Positions 22,046 through 30,569 of a stretch of DNA of 64,000 nt are shown in pieces. The DNA is from DATFDN01 sp963762525 (GTDB lineage: Bacteria; Pseudomonadota; Alphaproteobacteria; Acetobacterales; Acetobacteraceae): NCBI GenBank assembly GCA_963762525.1, contig CAVXKT010000002.1, positions 558,001 to 622,000 on the forward strand. The letters are read 5' to 3'. The stretch's first letter is position 1. Every line of letters begins with the position of its first letter. The notes under the pieces were generated by a model. That model did not search any database and was not told where the DNA came from. It worked only from the letters and a program-made list of their open reading frames with translations. The translations under genes and the position numbers were made by a program.

Positions 22046-22627
22046 ATGTGCAATGACTTCGGCAATCGCATCCCGTACAGCGCCTATGTGGAGGCGTTCA
22101 GCCAGATCAGGCTGCCGCTGATCGTCCCCGAAGGGGTGCGGCCGAACCTGGAACCGCGCGACGACATCTGGCCCACCGAGACGGCACCGATCCTGCGTCG
22201 CGAGGCCGATGGGGTGGCGCTCGCCCGGCTTCGCTGGGGGTTCGATCCTGCACGCCCGAAGGCGGCGCCGGTTATCAACTTCCGCTCCGAGGGACGGCGG
22301 TTCCCGACCGGAAGGTGCCTCGTCCCGGTTTCGCATTTCTATGAGTTCACCGGCGCGCGGCCGCCGAAATCGAAGTGGAAATTCACCACCCCGGGCGAGG
22401 ACTGGTTTTGCCTCGCGGGGCTGTGGCGACCGGCGTCGGGCGAGTTCCCCGAAGCCTTCACGCTGCTCACCACCGCGCCGGGGCCCGACGTGGCGCCGAT
22501 CCATAACCGCCAGGTGGTGGTGCTGGATCGCGGCGTGTGGACGGCGTGGCTTGATCTCACGCAGCCGGAAGCGGCGCTGCTTCGCCCGTCGCCGGCCGGC
22601 ACCCTCGCGGTCGTGCAAGTGCGCTGA
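22046..22627 (+). CDS. SRAP-family protein (HMCES/YedK-like)
   Basis: A 193-residue SOS-response-associated peptidase-fold protein that, in characterised members, crosslinks to abasic sites in single-stranded DNA. The start at 22046 is fixed by Cys2 (MCN), which must become the N-terminal nucleophile. Also visible are the Asn in PVINFRSE, the Glu in SHFYEF, and the His in APIHNRQVVVL. Many homologues have HxRMP at the last site; here it is HNRQV, a mild divergence. It stands 76 bases after the borosin methyltransferase but returns to high GC, so it is probably not part of that locus. Confidence 0.88.
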   Translation: MCNDFGNRIPYSAYVEAFSQIRLPLIVPEGVRPNLEPRDDIWPTETAPILRREADGVALARLRWGFDPARPKAAPVINFRSEGRRFPTGRCLVPVSHFYEFTGARPPKSKWKFTTPGEDWFCLAGLWRPASGEFPEAFTLLTTAPGPDVAPIHNRQVVVLDRGVWTAWLDLTQPEAALLRPSPAGTLAVVQVR

Positions 22628-22668
22628 GGACGCTGGCCTCGCGCATCCGCCCGGGCTACTTCTTTGGT

Positions 22669-23259
22669 ATGGGTCGCTCCGCCACCGTCACCCGCACGAC
22701 CTCAGAGACCGATATCACGCTCAGCCTCGACCTCGACGGGTCGGGCAGGTCCGAGGTCGACAGCGGCATCGGATTTCTCGACCACATGCTGACCGCCCTC
22801 ACCCGGCACGGGATGTTCGATCTGACGCTGCGCGCGGCCGGCGACCTGCATATCGACTGCCATCACACGACCGAGGACGTCGGCATCGTGCTGGGCCGCG
22901 CCTTCACGCAGGCGATCGGCGATGGACGCGGCATCGCCCGGTTCGGGCAGGCGCTTTGTCCGATGGACGAGGCGCTGGCCGAGGCGGCGGTCGATATCTC
23001 GGGCCGCGGGTTGCTGGCTTGGGATGTGCGCTTCGAGCGCGAACGGTTGGGCGAGATGGACACCGAGTTGTTCGAGGAGTTCTTCCGCGCCTTCGCCGCC
23101 AACGCCGCGCTGACGCTGCACCTGACCCGCCGCGCCGGACACAACGCCCATCATGTCGCCGAGGCCTGCTTCAAGGCGACGGCGCGGGCGCTGCGCATGG
23201 CCGCCGCACTCGACCCGCGCATCGGCGACGCGGTGCCTTCGACCAAGGGGACGCTGTGA
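22669..23259 (+). CDS. hisB: imidazoleglycerol-phosphate dehydratase
   Basis: A 196-residue monofunctional HisB, the Mn-dependent dehydratase of histidine synthesis. Metal-binding histidines are in FLDHMLTALTRHG, DCHHTTEDVGIVLG and HNAHHVAEACFK. Length is normal for the single-domain form. It opens the his cluster hisB-DUF2628-hisH-GNAT-hisA-hisF-hisE. A hairpin-rich repeat separates it from the next gene. Confidence 0.95.
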   Translation: MGRSATVTRTTSETDITLSLDLDGSGRSEVDSGIGFLDHMLTALTRHGMFDLTLRAAGDLHIDCHHTTEDVGIVLGRAFTQAIGDGRGIARFGQALCPMDEALAEAAVDISGRGLLAWDVRFERERLGEMDTELFEEFFRAFAANAALTLHLTRRAGHNAHHVAEACFKATARALRMAAALDPRIGDAVPSTKGTL

Positions 23260-23278
23260 GGTTGCGCGCGTTTCAGCC

Positions 23279-23431
23279 CCCTCTCCGCCCCTCGGGCGGA
23301 GAGGGCCGGGAGAGGTGGGGGCAGGCCGCCCTCGGCTCCTCCAGTTCCGGAACAGCGAGCTGATCCTGCATCGCGCACTCGCGCGCCCCCCACCTCACCC
23401 CGGCCCTCTCCGCCCCCCGGGGCGGAGAGGG
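23279..23431. repeat. double-hairpin repeat between hisB and the DUF2628 gene
   Basis: Two near-identical hairpins, CCCTCTCCGCCC/GGGCGGAGAGGG (23279-23305) and the same with one more C/G pair (23404-23431), lie inside a larger inverted arrangement whose outer arms read GGCCGGGAGAGGTGGGG and its complement. The second stem ends 5 bases before the ATG at 23437 and contains the GAGAGGG that would serve as ribosome site, so the RNA fold may limit translation of the next gene. Confidence 0.8.
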
Positions 23432-23436
23432 AAAGC

Positions 23437-23811
23437 ATGAAGATCTGGACCGTGCATCTGCGCCCGCAGGCGCCGCCACTGTTGATCAAGGAGGGTTTCA
23501 GCCTCGGCGCGCTGCTGTTCGGGCCGGTGTGGCTGCTGGCCCGCGGCGCCTTCATTCCGGCGGCGCTGGCCCTGGCGGCCGAGCTGGCGGCGGGGTTTCT
23601 CGCCGGCGGCGGGGGGCGGATCGCGCTGGAATGCGGGATCGCGCTGTTGCTCGGGCTCTCCGGGCGCGACCTCGTGCGCTGGCATCTGGGGCTGTGCGGA
23701 CACCGGACGGCCTTGGTGCTGGCGGCCGCCGACGCAGATGCCGCGCTCGCCCGCCTGCTCGCCACCCGACCCGATCTTGCGGATGCCTTCCTGCCGCCGA
23801 GCCGGCGCTGA
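23437..23811 (+). CDS. DUF2628 membrane protein in the his cluster
   Basis: A 124-residue protein with two or three hydrophobic segments (about 22-38, 41-60 and 63-80). The N-terminus MKIWTVHLRP followed by EGFSLGALLFGPVWLLARG fits DUF2628. Its TGA overlaps the hisH ATG by one base, so it is coupled to histidine genes. A role in histidine metabolism is not known and may only reflect conserved gene order. Confidence 0.75.
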   Translation: MKIWTVHLRPQAPPLLIKEGFSLGALLFGPVWLLARGAFIPAALALAAELAAGFLAGGGGRIALECGIALLLGLSGRDLVRWHLGLCGHRTALVLAAADADAALARLLATRPDLADAFLPPSRR

Positions 23812-24449
23812 TGCGCGTCGTGGTGGTGGATTACGGCAGCGGCAATCTGGCGTCCGCCTCGCGCGCGCTCGCGGTGGCGGCGGAGCGAGCGGAGATAGCA
23901 GCCGAGGTCGCCGTCACGTCCGAACCCGACCGGGTGGCGCGAGCCGAGCGCATCGTGCTGCCCGGCCAGGGCGCCTTCGCCGACTGCGCTCGCGGCCTTG
24001 CCGCGATCGACGGCATGCCGGCGGCGATCGCGGCGGCGACCGATGCCGGGACGCCGTTTCTCGGCATCTGCGTCGGAATGCAATTGATGGCGGAACGCGG
24101 GCTGGAGCACGCCGTCACCCCGGGGTTCGGCTGGATAAAGGGCGAGATCGCGGCGATGGATCCGCCGGGGCTGCGGCTGCCGCAGATGGGCTGGAACGCG
24201 CTCGATTTCGTCCCTGGCGGGCATCCGCTGCTCGACGGTCTGCTTCCCGGCGACCACGCCTATTTCGTGCATGGCTACGCGCTCGTCGGCGGCGATCCCG
24301 CACAGGCGATCGCCACCGCCGATTACGGCGGCCCGTTGGTCGCCTTCGTGGCTGCCGGCAATCGCGCCGGCACCCAGTTCCACGTCGAGAAGAGCCAAAA
24401 CGTAGGGCTTCGCATCCTCACGAATTTTCTGCGCTGGGATCCCGCATGA
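23811..24449 (+). CDS. hisH: imidazole glycerol phosphate synthase, glutaminase subunit
   Basis: A 212-residue class I amidotransferase that supplies ammonia to HisF. YGSGNLASASRAL marks the N-terminus, the nucleophile Cys is in GICVGMQLMAERG, and the His/Glu pair is in GTQFHVEKSQ. Most family members have HPEKS there, so Pro is replaced by Val while both catalytic residues stay. The ATG overlaps the previous stop, and its own stop overlaps the GNAT start. Confidence 0.93.
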   Translation: MRVVVVDYGSGNLASASRALAVAAERAEIAAEVAVTSEPDRVARAERIVLPGQGAFADCARGLAAIDGMPAAIAAATDAGTPFLGICVGMQLMAERGLEHAVTPGFGWIKGEIAAMDPPGLRLPQMGWNALDFVPGGHPLLDGLLPGDHAYFVHGYALVGGDPAQAIATADYGGPLVAFVAAGNRAGTQFHVEKSQNVGLRILTNFLRWDPA

Positions 24450-25015
24450 GCGAAATTCTGCCGGTCGAGGCCGAACTGCGCGCCGTGGAGCGTGCCGAGA
24501 GCCTGACCGAGGACGACCTGCACGCGCTGTGCGAGGCCACGCACGCGGCCATTCTCGATGGCGGCGGCTTCGGCTGGGTCCAGCCGCCGGAGCGCCACTC
24601 GCTTGAAACCTATTTCCGCGGCGTGCTGCTGGTGCCGGAACGCTCGCTGTATCTCGCCCGGCTGAACGGCGCCGTCGTCGGCGCCGCGCAGCTCGTTCGC
24701 CCGCCCCGCAACAACGAGGCGCAGTCCTTCTCGGCGAGCCTGATGCACGCCTTCATCGCCCCTTATGCGCGCGGGCATGGGCTGGCGCGGCTGCTGACGC
24801 AGAGCGTCGAGGAGGCGGCGCGGGCGCTCGGTTACCGCGTGCTCAATCTCGACGTGCGCGAGACCCAGACCGCCGCCATCCGCCTCTACAAGTCGCTCGG
24901 CTTCGCACGCTGGGGGGTGCATCCGGGCTACGCGCGGGTCGGCGGGCGCACGATCCGGGGCTTCTACTACTACAAGGACTTGAAGCATCGGGACGGCACG
25001 CGGCGAGAGGGCTGA
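24446..25015 (+). CDS. GNAT-family N-acetyltransferase
   Basis: A 189-residue acetyltransferase. The acetyl-CoA-binding core reads APYARGHGLARLLTQSVEEAA followed by LNLDVRETQTAAIRLYKSLGF, the usual motif A and B. The ATG overlaps the hisH stop by four bases and the stop overlaps the hisA start by one, so it is embedded in the his operon. The substrate is unknown. Its position between hisH and hisA recurs in related bacteria as I recall, but it is not a known histidine enzyme. Confidence 0.85.
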   Translation: MSEILPVEAELRAVERAESLTEDDLHALCEATHAAILDGGGFGWVQPPERHSLETYFRGVLLVPERSLYLARLNGAVVGAAQLVRPPRNNEAQSFSASLMHAFIAPYARGHGLARLLTQSVEEAARALGYRVLNLDVRETQTAAIRLYKSLGFARWGVHPGYARVGGRTIRGFYYYKDLKHRDGTRREG

Positions 25016-25746
25016 TGCTCACGCTCTATCCGGCCATCGACCTCAAGGGCGGAGAATGCGTGCGGCTGCGGCGCGGCGAGATGGATCAGGCGACCGTCTA
25101 TTCCGACAATCCGGCGGGGCAGGCGCGGCTATGGCAGGACCGGGGCTTCGCCTGGCTGCATGTAGTGGATTTGGACGGCGCCTTCGCCGGGCGGCCGGTG
25201 AACGCGCCGGCCGTTCGGGCGATCCTCAACGCGGTGTCGGTCCCGGTGCAGCTCGGCGGCGGCATTCGCGACATGGCGGGGCTCGCCTGGTGGCTGGAGG
25301 CCGGGGTCCGGCGGGTGATCCTGGGCAGCGCCGCGGTGAAGAACCCGGACCTGGTGGCGGCGGCGGCGCGCGCATTTCCCGGTCGGGTGGCGGTGGGAAT
25401 CGATGCCCGCGACGGACGCGTGGCGACCGAGGGCTGGGCGGAGACCTCGACGCTGACGGCGGTGGAGCTCGCGCATCGGGTCGAGGACCAGGGCGCGGCG
25501 GCGATCATCTACACCGATATCGCCCGCGACGGCATGCTGGGCGGGCTCAATCTGGCGCAGACGGTGGCGGTTGCCGATGCGGTTTCGCTTCCGGTCATCG
25601 CCTCGGGCGGCGTTGGCGGGACGGAGGATTTGCGCGCCTTGCGGAGGGCGGCCGTGGGCACGCAAATCGAGGGCGTCATCGTCGGCCGGGCCTTGTATGA
25701 CGGGCGGATCGATCCCGCCGAGGCGCTGGCGCTGCTCGCCGCGTGA
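25015..25746 (+). CDS. hisA: ProFAR isomerase
   Basis: A 243-residue TIM-barrel enzyme, the fourth step of histidine synthesis. AIDLKGGECVRLRRGE carries the first catalytic Asp and YTDIARDGMLGG the second. VPVQLGGGIRD and VIASGGVGG are the phosphate-binding loops. The ATG overlaps the previous stop by one base. Confidence 0.95.
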   Translation: MLTLYPAIDLKGGECVRLRRGEMDQATVYSDNPAGQARLWQDRGFAWLHVVDLDGAFAGRPVNAPAVRAILNAVSVPVQLGGGIRDMAGLAWWLEAGVRRVILGSAAVKNPDLVAAAARAFPGRVAVGIDARDGRVATEGWAETSTLTAVELAHRVEDQGAAAIIYTDIARDGMLGGLNLAQTVAVADAVSLPVIASGGVGGTEDLRALRRAAVGTQIEGVIVGRALYDGRIDPAEALALLAA

Positions 25747-25785
25747 GACTTGCGCGGCGCGCCGCCAAGCGCGCAAAACGCCGCA

Positions 25786-26550
25786 ATGTTGAAGTTGCGC
25801 GTCATCCCGTGCCTCGACGTGAAGGACGGCCGCGTCGTCAAAGGTGTGAATTTCGTCGCGCTGCGAGACGCCGGCGATCCGGTGGAGCAGGCGGCGGTGT
25901 ACGACGCCGCCGGCGCCGACGAGCTTTGTTTTCTCGACATCACCGCGAGCCACGAGAACCGCGACACTCTCCTCGATGTCGTCGCCCGCACCGCCGCCCG
26001 GGTGTTCCTGCCCCTGACGGTGGGCGGCGGCGTGCGGACAACCGAGGATATGCGCCGGCTGCTGCTGGCCGGCGCCGACAAGTGCAGCATCAATTCCGCC
26101 GCCGTCGCCCGCCCGGAGCTGATAGGCGAGGCGGCGCTTAAATTCGGCAGTCAATGCGTGGTCGCTGCCGTGGACGCCAAGCGCCGGGGCGGCGGCTGGG
26201 AGGTGTTCACCCATGGCGGCAGGCGCCCGACCGGACGCGGTGCGCTCGATTGGTGCCGGCGGGTCGCCGCACTCGGGGCGGGCGAGATTCTGCTGACGAG
26301 CATGGACCGCGACGGCACCGGCGAGGGCTTCGACCGCGAACTGCTGGAAGCGGTGTGTGCGGCCGTGCGCGTGCCCGTCATCGCCTCCGGCGGGGTCGGG
26401 TGCGCGGCGCATTTCATCGCCGGAGCCCGCGCCGGCGCCACCGGGCTGCTGGCCGCGAGCGTGTTCCACTTCGGCAAGTTGACGATCGCCGGCGTGAAGG
26501 AGGAATTGGCGGCGGCCGGCTTGCCGGTGCGGCTGCCGAGGGTGGCCTGA
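25786..26550 (+). CDS. hisF: imidazole glycerol phosphate synthase, cyclase subunit
   Basis: A 254-residue TIM-barrel partner of HisH. The ATG at 25786 begins MLKLRVIPCLDVKDGRVVKG with the catalytic Asp; an upstream TTG at 25750 would add residues unlike the family. The second Asp is in LLTSMDRDGTGEGFD, and phosphate loops are LTVGGGVRT and VIASGGVG. Its stop overlaps the hisE start by one base. Confidence 0.95.
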   Translation: MLKLRVIPCLDVKDGRVVKGVNFVALRDAGDPVEQAAVYDAAGADELCFLDITASHENRDTLLDVVARTAARVFLPLTVGGGVRTTEDMRRLLLAGADKCSINSAAVARPELIGEAALKFGSQCVVAAVDAKRRGGGWEVFTHGGRRPTGRGALDWCRRVAALGAGEILLTSMDRDGTGEGFDRELLEAVCAAVRVPVIASGGVGCAAHFIAGARAGATGLLAASVFHFGKLTIAGVKEELAAAGLPVRLPRVA

Positions 26551-27041
26551 TGGCGAAGTCGGCCAAGAAGAAGCCGGTCAAACGATCACCCGGCAAGCAA
26601 CGCAAGCCGAAGCGGATCGGCGGCAAGCCGATCGTGGTGCCTCCGCCTCGATCCGACGCGCCGCTCCCGCCGCCGGCGTTCGACCCCGACGCATCCGTGC
26701 TCGACCGGCTGTTCGGGGTGGTCGTGGCGCGGCGCACCGCCGATCCGGCGCTCAGCCACTCCGCCCGGCTGCTGTCGCGCGGCATCGGCAAGGTGGCGCA
26801 GAAATTCGGCGAGGAGGCGGTCGAGTGCCTTATCGAGGCGGTGGCCGGAGATGCCGACGCCGTGATCGCCGAGAGCGCGGACGTGCTCTATCACTTGCTG
26901 GTGCTTTGGGTAGCGAGCGGGGTCCGGCCCGAGATGGTGTGGGCCGAGCTGAAGCGGCGCGAAGGGATCAGCGGCATCGCCGAAAAGGCCGGCCGGACCG
27001 TACCGGCGAGGTCCGGGCCGGCGACGACGAAAATTCCCTGA
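26550..27041 (+). CDS. hisE: phosphoribosyl-ATP pyrophosphatase with a basic N-terminal extension
   Basis: A 163-residue protein whose C-terminal 105 residues are HisE (KVAQKFGEEAVECLIEA, then ESADVLYHLLVLW, the MazG-like Mg-binding ExxE and ExxD). It hydrolyses phosphoribosyl-ATP in the second step of histidine synthesis. The first 45 residues are Lys/Arg/Pro-rich (MAKSAKKKPVKRSPGKQRKP) and absent from typical HisE of about 110 residues. The start is supported by the one-base overlap with hisF. A later start is possible, but no good ribosome site is seen. Confidence 0.88.
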   Translation: MAKSAKKKPVKRSPGKQRKPKRIGGKPIVVPPPRSDAPLPPPAFDPDASVLDRLFGVVVARRTADPALSHSARLLSRGIGKVAQKFGEEAVECLIEAVAGDADAVIAESADVLYHLLVLWVASGVRPEMVWAELKRREGISGIAEKAGRTVPARSGPATTKIP

Positions 27042-27054
27042 ACAGGAGGTTTCG

Positions 27055-27432
27055 ATGCCGGTGAGCGGCCTTCCGCCCTACGACAATTCCAATATCTTCG
27101 CCCGCATCCTGCGCGGGGAAATTCCCTGCCGGCGGGTTTATGAGGACGAGTGGGCGCTGGCCTTCGAGGACATCAACAAGCAGGCGCCCACCCACGTTCT
27201 CGTGTTGCCAAAAGGCCGCTGGTGCTCCTGGGTGGACTTCAGCGCCGGGGCGCCCGAGGCCGAGATCGCCGGCTTCGTGCGCGCCATCGGCGCGGTGGCC
27301 CGCCAACTCGGGCTGGAGGCGTCCGGCTATCGATTGCTTGCGAATGTCGGCCCGGACAGCGGTCAGGAAGTGCCGCACCTGCACGTCCATCTGTTCGCCG
27401 GCCGCCCGTTGGGGCGGATGCTGGCCGGATAG
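27055..27432 (+). CDS. HIT-family nucleotide-binding protein
   Basis: A 125-residue Hint-type HIT protein. It begins YDNSNIFARILRGEIPCRRVYED and carries the histidine triad HLHVHLF near the C-terminus. Members hydrolyse nucleoside phosphoramidates. AGGAGG stands 5 bases before the ATG. It follows hisE by 13 bases and converges with hpnR 15 bases downstream. Confidence 0.9.
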   Translation: MPVSGLPPYDNSNIFARILRGEIPCRRVYEDEWALAFEDINKQAPTHVLVLPKGRWCSWVDFSAGAPEAEIAGFVRAIGAVARQLGLEASGYRLLANVGPDSGQEVPHLHVHLFAGRPLGRMLAG

Positions 27433-27450
27433 GGCTACCGGATAGGGCTA
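27425..27450. repeat. perfect 13-bp tandem duplication over two stop codons
   Basis: CCGGATAGGGCTA occurs at 27425-27437 and again at 27438-27450. The first copy holds the TAG of the HIT gene (27430-27432), and the second holds the minus-strand TAG of hpnR (27448-27450). It looks like a recent slippage duplication between convergent genes. No terminator hairpin is seen between them. Confidence 0.8.
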
Positions 27451-28936
27451 CCCGGCTCGCACCCGCTCGGCGCGCGCGTGGACGTAAAGCTCGCTGCGGT
27501 CGCGCACCGCCCGCGAGGGCGGCGGCTCGGGGAGATGATAGGCGACCGGACGCGCGTGATCGGCATACAGCGCGTCCGCATTATAGACCTTCCGGAACGC
27601 AAACATGCTGCGGATGAAATTCGTCTGCCCGCGCGCCAGCAGTCGGGCGAACACCGGCGCCGCCTGCCACAATGTGCGCAGCCCCAGATGCTTGCGGTTC
27701 AGCACCTGCTGCGTCGTCACCAGCTCGTTGTAGAACTCCGCCAACGTCAGCTTGGTCGGCAGCACGCAGTGCTGGATATCGAACAGCCGGTAGTCGCGCG
27801 AGGTGAGCCGCCGCGCCTCGGTGAGCCAGGTCTCGGTTCCCGGATAAGGCGTATTGACGCTGATATTCACCACATGCGGAATTTCCAGGCACCATTGGCG
27901 CACCGTCTCGAAGCGCGCCCGGTCCCAGTCGGGATCGGCGATCAGGTTTATGGCGACATTGATGCCGAGCGAGCGCGCATAGTCCAAGGCCTCGAAGCTC
28001 TGATCGAGGCCGACGCGCTTGCGGTATTTCTTGAGCCCCTCGGCGTCGATCGCCTCCAGACCCAGGAACATCAGCTTGAGACCGAGCTTGCGCCAGCGCG
28101 CGAATACCTCCTTGTGGCGCAGCAGCACGTCGGCGCGGGTCTCCAGGTAGTAGGTCTTGCGAACGTTGCGCTTCTCCAGCTCGTCGGCGATCGCCATGCC
28201 GTGCTCCTCGCGCACGAAGGCCACGTCATCGACGATGAACACGCCGGGCTCGCGGATCGCCGCCATGTCGTCGGCGATGCGTGCCGGGCTGCGCAGCCGG
28301 TAGCTGCGACCATAGAAGGTCCAGGCCGAGCAAAAGGCGCAGTCCCAGGGACAGCCGCGCGAGAACTCGATCGAGGCGCACGGATCGAGCGTGCCGATGA
28401 AGTAGCGTCGGCGGTGGCGCAACAGATGCCGCGCCGGTTGCAGTGCATCGAGGTCGTCGATGAAGTTGGGCGGCGGTCCCTCGCCGTCGAGCGTGACCGT
28501 GCCCGGAATTCCGCGATGGTCGCGCCCGGCTTCGAGTGCCGCGAGATAGGCCGGGAGAACCGCCTCGCCCTCGCCGCGCAGCACGCAGTCGATGGCGCCC
28601 TCGGCATGCTCCAGCATCGCGCGGGCGGTGAACGAGACGCTGTGCCCGCCCACGGTGAAGCGGCAATGCGGCAAGCGTTGCCTGGTCTGTTTCGCCAGAT
28701 CGACGATTTCCGGTACAGTTCGCCAGATAGTTGCAGGAAAACGCGACAACGTCGGGGCGAAACGCAGTCAGGAGGGCGAAGTAGTCGTCATGCGTCTCGA
28801 CCTGCAGATCGAGCAGCCGCACATCGTGGCCGTCGCGCAGCGCCGCCGCCGCCACGAGTTCGAGCCCGAGCGGTTCCAAGGTCAGGAAGACGCGCGTGTA
28901 CATGAGCGGACCCGGATGCACGCAGAGCAGCTTCAC
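27448..28936 (-). CDS. hpnR: hopanoid C-3 methylase (B12-binding radical SAM), one frameshift
   Basis: A protein of about 495 residues. It starts with GTG at 28936 after AGGGAGG and begins KLLCVHPGPLMYTRVFLTLE. A B12-binding domain (DVVAFSCNYLAN, then FTVGGHSVSFTAR) leads to a radical SAM core with the Cys triad in SRGCPWDCAFCSAW. This order and wording match HpnR, which adds a methyl group at C-3 of bacterial hopanoids. The frame breaks at 28717, where an extra T (plus-strand A) separates SCNYLAN from VPEIVDLAKQ. All else is intact. HpnR is found in acetic acid bacteria and methanotrophs, which supports the taxonomic guess. Confidence 0.85.
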
Positions 28937-29070
28937 GGTGCCCTCCCTCTCGGCTACGATTGGCAATGAGTATGATCGGGCCCCCGGCGCAACCGCCCGG
29001 GGCCGCTCGTCCCCCGCTTGTGAACGCCCGCGTCGCCCGCCATGGTGCCAACGAATTGCGGGAGGGACTG

Positions 29071-30255
29071 ATGGACCTGCGCTTCACACCCCGGGAGGGC
29101 GCCTTCCGCCTCGAGGTTCGCACCTTCATCCGCGACCACCTGCCCGCCGATCTCCGCGAACGGATGCGGTTGGGCCATTCCGCTCGCAAACAGGACACCG
29201 TGGCGTGGCAGCGCATCCTCAACGCCCGCGGCTGGGCCGCCTATTGCTGGCCGGAGGCGCATGGCGGACCGGGCTGGACGGCGGTCCAGCGCCTGATCTT
29301 CCTCGACGAGAACGCGCTCGCACCGGCGCCCGACCTGTCGCCGTTCAACATCACCATGATCGGGCCGGTCCTGATCCAGTTCGGCACCGAGGAGCAGCGG
29401 CGCCGCTTCCTGCCGCGCGCCGCCAATCTCGACGATTGGTGGTGTCAGGGTTTTTCCGAGCCGGGCGCCGGGTCCGACCTGGCGGCGCTGAAGACGGCGG
29501 CGCGGCGCGACGGTGATCACTATGTCGTCAATGGTTCGAAGATCTGGACCTCGACCGCGCAGCACGCCGATTGGTGCTTCGTGCTGGTGCGCACCGATGC
29601 GCAGGCGCGCAAGCCGCAAGAGGGCATCTCTTTCCTGCTGATCGACATGCGCACGCCGGGGATCACCGTTCGCCCGATCATCTCGATCGACGGCGAGCAT
29701 CACCTGAACGAGGTGTTCTTCGACGATGTGAAGGTTCCGGCGTCGATGCGCGTGCATCAGGAGAACCGCGGCTGGGACGTGGCGAAGTTCCTGCTCGGCA
29801 ACGAGCGCGTCGGCATCGCGCAACTGGGTAAGAGCCGGGAGCGGGTGGCGGCGGCGAAGGAGCTTGCGCGCCGGACCGGGGCGAATGATGGGTTCGGGGC
29901 GCGCGCGGCGCAGCTTGAGGTGAACATGCAGGCGCTCGAGATCATGCAATATCGGATGGTCTCGGCCGCCGCCCGCCAACAGGACGGTCGGCCCGATCCG
30001 CTCTCTTCAGTGCTGAAGGTGCGTGGGACCGAGTTGCTGCAAGCGACGACCGAGCTGGCAATGGATGCCGCCGGGCCGCTCGCCATGCCGCTGTGGTCGC
30101 GCGAACTGGCGGCGTTCGCCAACGAGCCCGATACGCTCGCCGAAACTGCGGAGAGCGCGACGCGCGAATACCTGTTCCTGCGCGCCTGCACGATCTACGG
30201 CGGGACCAACGAGATCCAGAAGAACATCCTGAGCAAGGCGGTGCTGCGGTTGTAG
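29071..30255 (+). CDS. acyl-CoA dehydrogenase (copy 1)
   Basis: A 394-residue FAD-dependent acyl-CoA dehydrogenase. The ATG at 29071 follows GGGAGG. Motifs are QGFSEPGAGSDLAALKT for FAD/substrate contact, NGSKIWTSTAQHADW, and the C-terminal IYGGTNEIQKNILSKAVLRL. It is a close paralogue of the gene at 31052: they share long runs such as FNITMIGPVLIQFGTEEQ. A toxin-antitoxin pair separates the two. The substrate is unknown; the context suggests degradation of a branched or xenobiotic acyl-CoA. Confidence 0.9.
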   Translation: MDLRFTPREGAFRLEVRTFIRDHLPADLRERMRLGHSARKQDTVAWQRILNARGWAAYCWPEAHGGPGWTAVQRLIFLDENALAPAPDLSPFNITMIGPVLIQFGTEEQRRRFLPRAANLDDWWCQGFSEPGAGSDLAALKTAARRDGDHYVVNGSKIWTSTAQHADWCFVLVRTDAQARKPQEGISFLLIDMRTPGITVRPIISIDGEHHLNEVFFDDVKVPASMRVHQENRGWDVAKFLLGNERVGIAQLGKSRERVAAAKELARRTGANDGFGARAAQLEVNMQALEIMQYRMVSAAARQQDGRPDPLSSVLKVRGTELLQATTELAMDAAGPLAMPLWSRELAAFANEPDTLAETAESATREYLFLRACTIYGGTNEIQKNILSKAVLRL

Positions 30256-30320
30256 CCGTCGGTCTCTTGCCAACGGCCTTCATGGCGATATCATGCTATC
30301 AAGCAAATGTGGCTGGAGAG

Positions 30321-30569
30321 ATGGCACAACTACTCGTTCGTAACCTGGACGAAGAGGTGAAACGCCGGCTTCGTGCGCGTGCCGAACGGCAAAACCGGAG
30401 CATGGAGGATTTGGTACGCGAAATTCTCCGTGCCGCGTCGGAGCAAGAGACGGAGGATTTGGAGCCGCTCGGGACCCGGATCGCGAAACGTTTCGCCGGC
30501 CTCGGCCTGACCGAGGACATTCCCGAGCTGCGCGGCTGGCAGCCTCGTCCGGCCGACTTGAGCGAGTGA
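30321..30569 (+). CDS. FitA/VapB-type ribbon-helix-helix antitoxin
   Basis: An 82-residue protein. The N-terminus MAQLLVRNLDEEVKRRLRAR followed by NRSMEDLVREILR is the FitA-type ribbon-helix-helix DNA-binding pattern. The C-terminal half (LGTRIAKRFAGLGL ... ELRGWQPRPADL) would wrap around the PIN toxin. GGAGAG precedes the ATG. The stop overlaps the GTG of the toxin by four bases (GTGA), as usual for such modules. It is expected to autorepress its operon. Confidence 0.85.
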   Translation: MAQLLVRNLDEEVKRRLRARAERQNRSMEDLVREILRAASEQETEDLEPLGTRIAKRFAGLGLTEDIPELRGWQPRPADLSE

